Assembly (NCBI GenBank): GCA_902587095.1 | Contig: CACIJY010000001.1 | Location: forward strand, 225,200-289,199 | Direction of reading: 5' to 3' | DNA length: 64,000 bases | Source of the DNA: an uncultured Pelagibacteraceae bacterium | GTDB lineage: Bacteria; Pseudomonadota; Alphaproteobacteria; Pelagibacterales; Pelagibacteraceae | Shown here: piece by piece, positions 54,835 through 63,180 of the stretch | Position numbering within the stretch: position 1 is the first letter of the stretch | How the letters are laid out: the number at the start of each line of letters is the position of its first letter | Translations under genes and position numbers: made by a program | Notes under the pieces: model-generated | Seen by the model: only the letters and a program-made list of their open reading frames with translations | Told to the model about the DNA's origin: nothing | The model's database searches: none

Positions 54835-55349
54835 AAAATTTTTTTAAAATTTTATTATTAATCTTTTGCGCTTTTATAACTTCTGAAAAGTTATACGCTG
54901 AAGAAAAACAAAAAATGGATACTGGTCATAAATACAATATTTATACCGGGATGTTTGATTTCAGTGACAATGGAAAAAAATCTCAGATTATTGGAATTCA
55001 ACACTTAAATGATAATCTTTTCAGAGATAGCCCAATAGGTACAATTAAACCTGTTACTGGTTTTATGTTAACTGCTGACTCAGCCTCATATCTTTATACA
55101 GGAATTCAAGCTGAGTATAATATTGGAAGATTAAATTTAACACCAAGTTTTACACCAGGTTTATATCATGAGGGAGATGGAAAAGACCTCGGTCATTTGG
55201 TAGAATTTAAAAGTGAGCTTCAATTATCCTTAGATTTATCACCAAGTACAGAATTTGGTTTTTCATATAATCATATATCTAACGCAAGTTTAGGAGAAAA
55301 AAATCCTGGGGCAAATAGTTATATGTTTAATTTCTTTAAAAGCTTTTAA
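54831..55349 (+). CDS. PagL-like lipid A 3-O-deacylase
   Basis: PagL is an outer-membrane beta-barrel that removes the 3-O acyl chain of lipid A. The 172-residue protein has a signal peptide (cleavage near residue 23, LYA|EEK), barrel-like alternating strands, and the catalytic end FSYNHISNASLGEKNPGANS with H148, S150 and E156, the His-Ser-Glu set of the family. It overlaps ccmH by 4 bp, so it is translated with the ccm operon, an unusual partner. Confidence 0.85.
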   Translation: MKNFFKILLLIFCAFITSEKLYAEEKQKMDTGHKYNIYTGMFDFSDNGKKSQIIGIQHLNDNLFRDSPIGTIKPVTGFMLTADSASYLYTGIQAEYNIGRLNLTPSFTPGLYHEGDGKDLGHLVEFKSELQLSLDLSPSTEFGFSYNHISNASLGEKNPGANSYMFNFFKSF

Positions 55350-55358
55350 ATTATCAGT

Positions 55359-56513
55359 ATGAATTTAAAAGATTGCCACAATTTCAGTGACTTTAGAGTT
55401 TTAGCCAAAAAAAAACTACCGTCACCAATTTTCCATTACATTGATGGTGCTGCAGATGATGAGATTACTTATAACCGAAATACATCTGCGTTTAATGACG
55501 TAGATCTTGTACCCAATGTATTGAGAGGTGTTGAAAACGTAGATTTGTCTACAACAATTTTTGGAAAAAAAATTGATTTACCTTTTTACTGTTCCCCTAC
55601 AGCTTTACAAAGATTATTTCATTACGATGGAGAAAGAGCAGTAGGAAAAGCAGCTCAAAAATTTAATACAATGTTTGGTGTTTCAGCTTTAGCTACTGTA
55701 AGTGTCGAAGAAATCTCGTCTTTAATTGATACACCAAAAATGTTTCAATTCTATTTTCACAAAGATAGAGGATTGAATGACTCTTGCTTAGAAAGAGCGA
55801 AAGCAGCTAAATTTGATGTGATGGCTTTAACTGTCGATACTATTACAGGAGGAAACCGTGAGAGAGACTTAAGAACAGGTTTCACATCACCACCTAAGCT
55901 TACTATATCAAGTTTATTTAGTTTCGCGACCAAACCAATGTGGGGGATAAATTATCTTACAAAAGGAAAATTTGAATTACCACATTTACAGGATTTTGTA
56001 AAAGAGGGTACAAGCACTAACTCTTCAATTGGTAATTATTTTTCTACAATGTTGGATCAATCCATGAATTGGAATGATGCTGAGAAGTTATGTTCCAAGT
56101 GGGGTGGTCATTTTGCACTTAAAGGAATTATGAGCGTCGAAGATGCAAAGAAAGCTGTTGATATTGGATGCACTGGTATAATGGTTTCTAATCATGGAGG
56201 TAGACAGCTTGATGGATCAAGGTCACCATTTGATCAACTAGCAGAAATAGTTGATGCTGTAGGTGACAAAATTGATGTTATTTGTGAAGGTGGGTTTCAG
56301 AGAGGAACACATATGCTTAAAGCTTTATCTCTAGGTGCAAAGGCTTGCGCTGGAGGAAGATTGTATCTCTATGCTTTAGCCGCGGCGGGACAAGCAGGAG
56401 TAGAGAGAGCATTAGGGCAATACAAAGCTGAATTAGAACGAGATATGAAATTAATGGGATGTACTAAGATTAGCGACCTCAATAGAAATAATTTAAGATT
56501 TAGATATACTTAA
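55359..56513 (+). CDS. FMN-dependent alpha-hydroxyacid oxidase/dehydrogenase, paralog 1
   Basis: This LldD/glycolate-oxidase family enzyme oxidises L-2-hydroxyacids to 2-ketoacids. The 384-residue TIM-barrel has FHYIDGAADDEITYNRN (active-site Tyr), ALTVDTITGGNRERDLRTGF, and the catalytic His in MVSNHGGRQLDGSRSPFD. The FMN-phosphate site departs from the norm: E310 replaces the usual Asp (VICEGGFQRG) and Gln replaces the first Arg, while R334 is kept. It lies 9 bp before a close paralog. Candidate substrates are lactate, glycolate or longer hydroxyacids. Confidence 0.92.
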   Translation: MNLKDCHNFSDFRVLAKKKLPSPIFHYIDGAADDEITYNRNTSAFNDVDLVPNVLRGVENVDLSTTIFGKKIDLPFYCSPTALQRLFHYDGERAVGKAAQKFNTMFGVSALATVSVEEISSLIDTPKMFQFYFHKDRGLNDSCLERAKAAKFDVMALTVDTITGGNRERDLRTGFTSPPKLTISSLFSFATKPMWGINYLTKGKFELPHLQDFVKEGTSTNSSIGNYFSTMLDQSMNWNDAEKLCSKWGGHFALKGIMSVEDAKKAVDIGCTGIMVSNHGGRQLDGSRSPFDQLAEIVDAVGDKIDVICEGGFQRGTHMLKALSLGAKACAGGRLYLYALAAAGQAGVERALGQYKAELERDMKLMGCTKISDLNRNNLRFRYT

Positions 56514-56522
56514 AAAAATTCT

Positions 56523-57680
56523 ATGAGTCTTAAAGACTGTTATAATTTTGAGGACTTCAGGAAATTAGCAAAAAAAAAATTACCTTCTCCAATTTTCCAT
56601 TATATTGATGGTGGCTCAGATGATGAAACTACTCTTAAAAGAAATACAGAGGCCTTTAACGATTGTGATCTAATTCCAAATGTTTTGGCTAGCGTAGGTA
56701 AGCCAGACTTATCTACAAACATATTTGGAAGAAAAATTGATATGCCAATTTTCTTATCCCCATGTGCTATGCAAAGATTATATCACCACGATGGTGACAA
56801 AGCTTCTGCAAAAGCCGCTAATAAATTTGGAACATTTTATAGTATGTCTACAATGGCAAACAATACAATTGAGGAAATTTCTAATTTATCTAGTGGTCCT
56901 AAATTATTTCAGCTTTATGTCCATAAAGATCAATCTATAACAAATGATTTGATTGACCGTTGTAAAAGGTCAGGTTTTGACGGAATGTGTTTAACTGTAG
57001 ACACTCTTGTTGCAGGGAATAGAGAAAGAGACCATAGAACCGGTTTTACTACACCACCAAAATTAACTTTAAAAAGCCTTTTGAGTTTTGTTATGCATCC
57101 AGGCTGGGTTTTTAATTATTTAACTCATGAAAAATTTAAATTAGCTAATGTTGCAACGAAAACTGACAAAGGAACTAATATTGCTAAATCAGTTATAGAC
57201 TACATTAATGAGCAGTATGATCCAGCTATGAATTGGAAAGACGCAGAGTATTGTATAAAAAAATGGAATGGTCCTTTTGCTCTAAAAGGAGTCATGTCAG
57301 TTGAGGATGCAAAAAGAGCGATTGATATTGGGTGCTCAGCTATAATGATATCTAATCATGGTGGTCGACAATTAGATGGTTCAAGATCACCGTTTGACCA
57401 AATTAAAGCGATATCCGATGCTGTTGGTGATAAACTGGAAATTATTTTGGATGGCGGGATTAGAAGAGGTTCTCATGTCTTAAAAGCAATAGCCGCTGGA
57501 GCTAAAGCTTGTAGTTTTGGTAAAATGTTTTTGTTCTCTTTAGCCGCAGGTGGTCAGCAAGGAGTTGAGCATTTATTGAAGACAATACATGACGAAATTA
57601 ATAGAAATATGGTTTTAATGGGTTGTAAAAATTTAAAAGAGTTGAATAGTTCAAAATTAATTTATAGAAATATTAGATAA
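56523..57680 (+). CDS. FMN-dependent alpha-hydroxyacid oxidase/dehydrogenase, paralog 2
   Basis: The second of two tandem LldD-type genes (385 residues). It shares FHYIDGGSDDETTLKRN, CLTVDTLVAGNRERDHRTGF and MISNHGGRQLDGSRSPFD with paralog 1. Here the FMN site keeps D310 (IILDGGIRRG), but Lys334 (SFGKMFLF) replaces the Arg of the usual GRP motif. The differing changes suggest the pair has split in substrate or electron acceptor, or works as a hetero-oligomer. The frame-shifted ORF at 56725-56940 is a shadow. Confidence 0.92.
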   Translation: MSLKDCYNFEDFRKLAKKKLPSPIFHYIDGGSDDETTLKRNTEAFNDCDLIPNVLASVGKPDLSTNIFGRKIDMPIFLSPCAMQRLYHHDGDKASAKAANKFGTFYSMSTMANNTIEEISNLSSGPKLFQLYVHKDQSITNDLIDRCKRSGFDGMCLTVDTLVAGNRERDHRTGFTTPPKLTLKSLLSFVMHPGWVFNYLTHEKFKLANVATKTDKGTNIAKSVIDYINEQYDPAMNWKDAEYCIKKWNGPFALKGVMSVEDAKRAIDIGCSAIMISNHGGRQLDGSRSPFDQIKAISDAVGDKLEIILDGGIRRGSHVLKAIAAGAKACSFGKMFLFSLAAGGQQGVEHLLKTIHDEINRNMVLMGCKNLKELNSSKLIYRNIR

Positions 57681-57692
57681 TTACAAAAATTT

Positions 57693-58856
57693 ATGAAACT
57701 AGCAAAAAGTTTAAACAGATTAGGAACTGAGACTGCATTCTCAGTTTTAGCAGAAGCAAAAAAACTAGAGGCATCAGGAAAACCAATGATCCACCTTGGA
57801 TTAGGTCAACCTGATTTTAAAACTCCAAAGCATGTAGTTGATGCTGCAAAAAAAGCTTTAGACGATGGCCATCATGGTTATGTTTTATCAAATGGAATTC
57901 TAGAATGCAGACAAGCAGTTTCAAGAAAAATTAAAACACTTTATAATCAAGATGTTGATCCAGAAAGAATTATCATAATGCCAGGGGGTAAACCAACAAT
58001 GCACTATGCGATCCAATGTTTTGGAGAACCAGGTGTAGAAATAATTCATCCAACACCAGCTTTTCCTATTTATGAGTCTATGATTAACTATACTGGATCT
58101 ACTCCTGTTCCATATGATCTTACTAAAGATAAAGATCTAAAGTTTAATGCTGAGGAAATATTGTCTTTAATAACTGACAAAACAAGATTATTAATTTTGA
58201 TTAATCCCAATAACCCAACAGGAAGTTTTGTAGAAAAATCTGAAATCGATAAACTTGCCAAAGGTTTAGAGCAACACCCACATGTTACAATTCTGAGTGA
58301 TGAGATTTATAGTAGACAAATTTTTGATGGTAAAGAGATGCCAACTTTTTTTAATTATCCTAAATTAAGAGAGAGACTCATTGTATTAGAAGGATGGAGT
58401 AAAGCCTATTCTATGACTGGATGGAGATTAGGTTGGAGTTTTTGGCCAGAGCATCTAGTTGAACATGTCAATAAACTATTAATAAATAGTGTTTCTTGTG
58501 TAAATGCTGCTGCTCAATATGCTGGTATTGCTGCATTAGACGGACCAGACGATTCTATACATGAAATGATGGAAAAATTTACGGCAAGAAGAGATCTTAT
58601 TCACAAAGGTTTAAATGATCTGCCAGGTGTGGAATGTAGTTTACCTGGTGGTGCATTTTATGCTTTTCCAAAAGTAAAAGAGACTGGAATGAATGGAAGA
58701 GAATTTTGTAAAAAAGCTATGCACGAAGCTGGTGTTGCAATCGTACCAGGAACAGCATTTGGTCAAACTTGTCAGGATTATGTGAGATTTAGTTTCGCAG
58801 CATCAAGAGATAACATTTCTCAAGCATTAGAAAACATAAAAAAAATGCTTAAATAA
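57693..58856 (+). CDS. PLP-dependent class I/II aminotransferase
   Basis: The 387-residue aspartate-aminotransferase-fold enzyme has MIHLGLGQPDFKTPKHVVDA, LINPNNPTGSFVEKSE, LSDEIYSRQIFDG (Asp/Tyr for the cofactor) and the PLP Lys in VLEGWSKAYSMTGWRLGWSF. It sits 12 bp after the hydroxyacid oxidases, so a 2-ketoacid made by them is the likely amino acceptor, for example glyoxylate to glycine or pyruvate to alanine. The amino donor is not predictable by eye. Confidence 0.92.
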   Translation: MKLAKSLNRLGTETAFSVLAEAKKLEASGKPMIHLGLGQPDFKTPKHVVDAAKKALDDGHHGYVLSNGILECRQAVSRKIKTLYNQDVDPERIIIMPGGKPTMHYAIQCFGEPGVEIIHPTPAFPIYESMINYTGSTPVPYDLTKDKDLKFNAEEILSLITDKTRLLILINPNNPTGSFVEKSEIDKLAKGLEQHPHVTILSDEIYSRQIFDGKEMPTFFNYPKLRERLIVLEGWSKAYSMTGWRLGWSFWPEHLVEHVNKLLINSVSCVNAAAQYAGIAALDGPDDSIHEMMEKFTARRDLIHKGLNDLPGVECSLPGGAFYAFPKVKETGMNGREFCKKAMHEAGVAIVPGTAFGQTCQDYVRFSFAASRDNISQALENIKKMLK

Positions 58857-58899
58857 TTTAAGTATTTTTTTTGTAAGATTTATATAGTATCATTAACAT

Positions 58900-60273
58900 A
58901 TGAATAGCGAACTTCAGTCCGAATTAAAAAAAATACTAAATTCTAGGTTTTCTGAGTCAGAATCAACAAGATTGAATTATGCAAGAGGAGAAGACACTTA
59001 TGATCCAATTTTATCTAAGGCTGTAGTATTTCCAGAAACTAATGAAGAAGTTTCCAAAATATTAAAATTATGCAACCAACATAAGATACCTGTTGTTCCT
59101 TTTGGAACAGGGACTTCTTTAGAAGGAAATGTTGTTGGGAACGATCAAGGGATTACAATTTCTCTTGAAAAAATGAACAAAGTACTAAGTGTAAACGTAG
59201 AAGATTTTGATTGCAAAGTTCAGGCATGTGTAACTAGAGAACAATTGAATGACTATTTAAGGGAAGATGGGGTATTTTTTCCAATCGATCCAGGTGCAAA
59301 TGCAGCAATAGGTGGAATGGCCTCTACTTCAGCGTCAGGAACAATGGCAGTTAAATATGGAACTATGAAAACTGTTATAACCGGATTAACAGTTGTTTTA
59401 CCAAATGGAGATATAATAAAAACTGGGAGTAGAACAAAAAAAACTTCAGCTGGATATAATTTAACCAATTTATTTATTGGTTCAGAAGGTACTCTCGGAG
59501 TTATTACGGAGATCCAGCTAAGATTGTCACCAATCCCAGAAAGTATTATGAGTGCTGTATGTCACTTTAAAACTCTAGAGGATGCAGTTAAAACTGCACA
59601 AGAGGTAATTCAGTATGGTATTCCAATTGCAAGAATTGAAATGCTTAATAAAGATCAAATGGAAATTAGTATAGAATACTCTAAATTAAAAGACGTAGAA
59701 GCTACACCGACTTTATTTTTTGAATTCCATGGATCAGAAACTTCTAATAAAGAGTCAATCGATATTGTCGAAGAAATATCAAAAAATAACAATGGAAGCT
59801 CCTTTAAATGGGCAAAAGATTTAACGGATAGAAATAAGCTATGGAAAGCAAGACATGATGTCTATTATTCTGTCAAAGCGCAAATAAATAATGGCAGAGT
59901 GTATTCAACTGATGTTTGTTTACCAATTTCTAAAATAACGGAATGTGTTAACTTTGCAGATGCTGAGGCTAAAAAATTTGGTTTAAGAGCCCCAATGGTT
60001 GGTCACCTTGGTGATGGTAATTTCCATGTTTTACTACCTTATGATCCAGAAAAAAAAGAGACCTATCAAAAAATACGAAAATTTAGTGATATTCTTATAG
60101 AAAAAACATTGGAATTAGAAGGCACAATTACTGGAGAACATGGAGTTGGGCTTCATAAAAAAGATTATCTTCTTAAAGAACATGGTGATAATTTACCTGT
60201 TATGAAATCTATCAAAAGAACCATTGATCCAAACAATATAATGAATCCTGGTAAAATTTTTGACTTAAACTAA
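58900..60273 (+). CDS. FAD-linked D-2-hydroxyacid oxidase/dehydrogenase (GlcD/Dld family)
   Basis: The 457-residue protein has a PCMH-type FAD domain (residues 35-215; VVPFGTGTSLEGNVVGNDQG, DPGANAAIGGMASTSASGTM, NLFIGSEGTLGVITEIQL) and a C-terminal oxidase domain with MVGHLGDGNFHVLLP and GTITGEHGVGLHKKDYL, the metal/substrate His region. Relatives oxidise D-lactate, glycolate or D-2-hydroxyglutarate. glcE and glcF are not adjacent, favouring a stand-alone Dld/LDHD-like enzyme. Confidence 0.93.
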   Translation: MNSELQSELKKILNSRFSESESTRLNYARGEDTYDPILSKAVVFPETNEEVSKILKLCNQHKIPVVPFGTGTSLEGNVVGNDQGITISLEKMNKVLSVNVEDFDCKVQACVTREQLNDYLREDGVFFPIDPGANAAIGGMASTSASGTMAVKYGTMKTVITGLTVVLPNGDIIKTGSRTKKTSAGYNLTNLFIGSEGTLGVITEIQLRLSPIPESIMSAVCHFKTLEDAVKTAQEVIQYGIPIARIEMLNKDQMEISIEYSKLKDVEATPTLFFEFHGSETSNKESIDIVEEISKNNNGSSFKWAKDLTDRNKLWKARHDVYYSVKAQINNGRVYSTDVCLPISKITECVNFADAEAKKFGLRAPMVGHLGDGNFHVLLPYDPEKKETYQKIRKFSDILIEKTLELEGTITGEHGVGLHKKDYLLKEHGDNLPVMKSIKRTIDPNNIMNPGKIFDLN

Positions 60274-60281
60274 TAAGTTGA

Positions 60282-61235
60282 ATGAAAAAAATTTTAATTA
60301 CCAGAAAACTTCTAAGATCAAATGAGGAAAAAGCCTCAAAGTTGTGGGAGGCTAAACTTAATTTAAATGATGAACTTTATTCTCAATCTAAATTAGTGGA
60401 ATTAAGCCAAGGTTGTGATGGTATATTAACATCGCTAACTGATAAAATGGATGAGGCAACTATCAATAAATTACCAGAGAGCATAAAAATTTTATCAAAT
60501 TTTGCAGTAGGATTTGGTAATATTGATTTAGTAGCTGCTAAAAAAAGAAATATAGCAGTGACAAACACACCAGATGTCTTAACAGATGCAACAGCCGAAA
60601 TAGGAATATTGTTAATTCTAGGAGCTTGCAGAAGAGCAAGTGAAGGTATTCAAGCCGCAAAAGAGTCTAATTGGAAATGGTCAGCAGACTATTTAATTGG
60701 CAAACAATTAACTGGCTCAAGGTTAGGTATTTTAGGGATGGGACGTATTGGTCAAAAAATTGCTAAGATAGCAAAGTCGCTTGGAATGATAATACATTAT
60801 CACAATAGATCTAAATTGAGCTCTGATAAAGAACAAGGGGCTACTTATCATGATAATCTAAAAAGTTTAATGGAAGTGTCAGATGTATTATCTGTATGTT
60901 GCCCAGCCTCAAAAGAAACAATTAATCTTATAAATAAAGAAACTTTAGAGTATTTACCAAAGGGTGCAGTAGTAACTAATGTAGCTAGAGGAGATATAGT
61001 AGACGATGAAGCTTTACTGGATGCATTAGATAGAAGAAAAGTTTATGCAGCTGGTTTAGATGTTTATAAAAACGAACCTAATTTAAACCCAGGATATCTT
61101 AAACATAAAAGTGTTTTCATACTACCTCATCTTGGAAGTGCCACTAAAGAAACTAGAACAGCCATGGCTAATCTTGCTATCGATAACATTGAGGAATTTT
61201 TCAAAACGGGTAACTGCAAAAATAAGGTAAATTGA
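60282..61235 (+). CDS. D-2-hydroxyacid dehydrogenase, glyoxylate/hydroxypyruvate reductase-like
   Basis: The 317-residue NAD(P)-dependent enzyme has NFAVGFGNIDLVAAKKR, the nucleotide motif LGILGMGRIGQKIAKIAKSL, the catalytic Arg in NVARGDIVDDEALLDAL, Glu in the NEPNL segment and His in ILPHLGSATKETR. The pattern fits the GyaR/GRHPR branch that reduces glyoxylate and hydroxypyruvate. It could return glyoxylate to glycolate, or hydroxypyruvate to glycerate, opposing the flavin oxidases. Confidence 0.93.
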   Translation: MKKILITRKLLRSNEEKASKLWEAKLNLNDELYSQSKLVELSQGCDGILTSLTDKMDEATINKLPESIKILSNFAVGFGNIDLVAAKKRNIAVTNTPDVLTDATAEIGILLILGACRRASEGIQAAKESNWKWSADYLIGKQLTGSRLGILGMGRIGQKIAKIAKSLGMIIHYHNRSKLSSDKEQGATYHDNLKSLMEVSDVLSVCCPASKETINLINKETLEYLPKGAVVTNVARGDIVDDEALLDALDRRKVYAAGLDVYKNEPNLNPGYLKHKSVFILPHLGSATKETRTAMANLAIDNIEEFFKTGNCKNKVN

Positions 61236-61353
61236 TAAACTTATACTACCAATAGTTGTAAATAATTAAGTTTAGAACAATTTTAACTTAAGACTCCAAG
61301 TTCATTTTGTGCTTTAATATTATCAAGTTAATTAACTAATAGAGGAGAAATAA

Positions 61354-62508
61354 ATGATTAAAGAAAAAAAATCATTGAAGGGAAAAATTCCTTCAAGACG
61401 TAAGTTCTTTAAGGCAGCGGCAGCAACTGGTGCAGCAGCAACAGCAGCAGTAGCAATGCCAAACATTGCATTCGGAGCTCCACAAACTCTAAAAATGCAA
61501 GCTGCATGGCCAAGTGGTGCTAACATCTTTTTTGAAATGGCAGGAGACTATTGCAAAATGGTTAGCGACATGTCTGGCGGTTCTTTAAAAATCGATCTTC
61601 AACCAGTTGGAGCAGTTGTGAAGACTAGTGAGATCGGTCAAGCGGTAAGTTCAGGTGCTGTAGATATGGGACACTGGGTAACTGCTTATTGGTATGGTAA
61701 AAATCCAGCAGCATCATTATTTGGTACTGGACCATCATACGGTATGTCATCTCAAGAAGTAATGGGATGGATGGAGTACGGTGGCGGAAGAAAACTGTAT
61801 GAAGAAACACTTGCAAAAGTTGGTTTCGATTACACAGGTGTATTCCACATGCCTATGCCAGCACAACCTTTTGGTTGGTTTAAAAAGAACGTAACAAAAG
61901 TATCTGACGTTAAAGGTATGAAGTACAGAACAGTTGGTCTTGCTACTAACGTTCTTACTGCAATGGGAATGGTCGTAAGACAGTTACCAGGTGGTGAAAT
62001 TCAACCAGCTATGAAAACTGGTTTGATTGAAGCAGCTGAGTTTAACAACCCAACTTCAGACTCTCAGTTTGGTATGCAAGATGTTTCTAAGCATTATCAC
62101 TTAGGAAGCTTCCACCAATCTCAAGAGATGTTTGAGATACCAATTAACAATAAAACATTTAATGGTCTGTCACCAGCTAACCAAGCAATATTGAAAAATG
62201 CTGCTTACGCTGCAAACACAGATAACTACTTTAAAGCATTAGTTAGATATTCAGCTGATTTATCTAAATTAATGAATCAACATAAAGTAAATGTTTACCA
62301 AACTTCAGATGAAATTTTAGCTCAACAATTAAAAGGTTGGGATAAAGTTATCGGTGATTTCAATAAGAAAGATCCTTTCTTTAAGAAAATCGTCGATTCT
62401 CAAAAAGCATACGCTAAGAGAGTAATGAAATACTTGCTGATGAATCAGCCTAATTACAAGCTAGCTTATGAAAATGAGTTTGGACCAATTGCTAAAGTAA
62501 AAATATAA
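61354..62508 (+). CDS. TRAP transporter periplasmic binding protein DctP (TakP/FcbT1-like), Tat signal
   Basis: The 384-residue solute-binding protein delivers substrate to DctQM. Its signal PSRRKFFKAAAATGAAATAA (residues 13-32) has a twin-Arg motif, with likely cleavage near residue 42. The body matches the COG4663 mannitol/chloroaromatic or alpha-ketoacid (TakP) branch: AVSSGAVDMGHWVTAYWYGK, KYRTVGLATNVLTAMGM and the ligand-region AAEFNNPTSDSQFGMQ. A strong GAGGAG ribosome site lies 8 bases before ATG. Codon use is richer than neighbours, fitting high expression. Neighbouring genes point to 2-hydroxy- or 2-ketoacids. Confidence 0.92.
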   Translation: MIKEKKSLKGKIPSRRKFFKAAAATGAAATAAVAMPNIAFGAPQTLKMQAAWPSGANIFFEMAGDYCKMVSDMSGGSLKIDLQPVGAVVKTSEIGQAVSSGAVDMGHWVTAYWYGKNPAASLFGTGPSYGMSSQEVMGWMEYGGGRKLYEETLAKVGFDYTGVFHMPMPAQPFGWFKKNVTKVSDVKGMKYRTVGLATNVLTAMGMVVRQLPGGEIQPAMKTGLIEAAEFNNPTSDSQFGMQDVSKHYHLGSFHQSQEMFEIPINNKTFNGLSPANQAILKNAAYAANTDNYFKALVRYSADLSKLMNQHKVNVYQTSDEILAQQLKGWDKVIGDFNKKDPFFKKIVDSQKAYAKRVMKYLLMNQPNYKLAYENEFGPIAKVKI

Positions 62509-62527
62509 TCAAGATATAATATTAATT

Positions 62528-62554
62528 AAGGGGGCCAATGGCCCCCTTTTTTTT
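62528..62554 (+). terminator. Intrinsic terminator between dctP and dctQ
   Basis: GGGGGCC (62530-62536) and GGCCCCC (62540-62546) form a 7-bp GC stem with a 3-nt loop, extended by AA/TT, and eight T follow (62547-62554). It lies 20 bases after the dctP stop, inside what would otherwise be one operon, so it should raise binding protein over permease. It is the strongest terminator in the window. Confidence 0.93.
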
Positions 62555-62592
62555 GTTTGATTAATAGATAGAATTTAACGTAAAGTGATATT

Positions 62593-63180
62593 ATGAAATC
62601 TTTCATAAAATTTGCTGACACATTAAGCGCATCAATGGGTAAAGCCTTCTCATGGTGCATAGTTATACTTATGGGTGGAACATGCTATGAAGTAATAATG
62701 GCTTACGCTTTTAACAGCCCTACACTTTGGAATTTTGACTTTAGTTTACAAATGTATGGAGCAATTTTTATGATGGCAGGTGCTTATTGTTTGTCAACAG
62801 AGGCACATGTTAGAGGAGATGTTATTTACAGACTATTTCCTACAAGAGTTCAGGGCTGGATTGATTTAATTTTATATTTTATTTTTTTCTTCCCTGGAAT
62901 TTTAGCTCTAGTATTTTATGGATATGAATATGCAGCGTTAGCATGGAAAATTAAAGAAACTAGTTGGAACAGTCCGGCACAAATACAAATTTATATGGCA
63001 AAATCTATAATACCTCTGTCAGGAATTTTATTAACAATCCAAGGAATTAGTGAAGTGTGTAGAGCGATCATTTGTATTAAAACAGGTCATTGGCCAGAGA
63101 GAATGTCAGCAGGTGCTGAAGAAACCGAAAAAATATTAATGAGAACATCTCAGAAAGACGAAAAAGCTGATGTTATTTGA
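62593..63180 (+). CDS. TRAP transporter small permease DctQ
   Basis: The small membrane subunit of the TRAP system, 195 residues with four membrane segments (about 15-35, 55-75, 95-118, 135-155). CLSTEAHVRGDVIYRLFPTR is the DctQ signature with the HVRxD motif. It overlaps dctM by 11 bp. It is read through the terminator at 62528-62554 or from its own weak promoter in the 38-bp gap after it. Confidence 0.92.
   Translation: MKSFIKFADTLSASMGKAFSWCIVILMGGTCYEVIMAYAFNSPTLWNFDFSLQMYGAIFMMAGAYCLSTEAHVRGDVIYRLFPTRVQGWIDLILYFIFFFPGILALVFYGYEYAALAWKIKETSWNSPAQIQIYMAKSIIPLSGILLTIQGISEVCRAIICIKTGHWPERMSAGAEETEKILMRTSQKDEKADVI

Noticed and set aside
55350..61353. Glycine riboswitch ahead of the hydroxyacid/aminotransferase genes or dctP
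   Set aside because: Gaps before these genes are 9-118 bp and lack the paired-aptamer pattern; only a ribosome site is visible before dctP.
61332..61526. Minus-strand ORF across the dctP start
   Set aside because: It mirrors the Ala-rich signal peptide on the opposite strand and covers the ribosome site; no domain.
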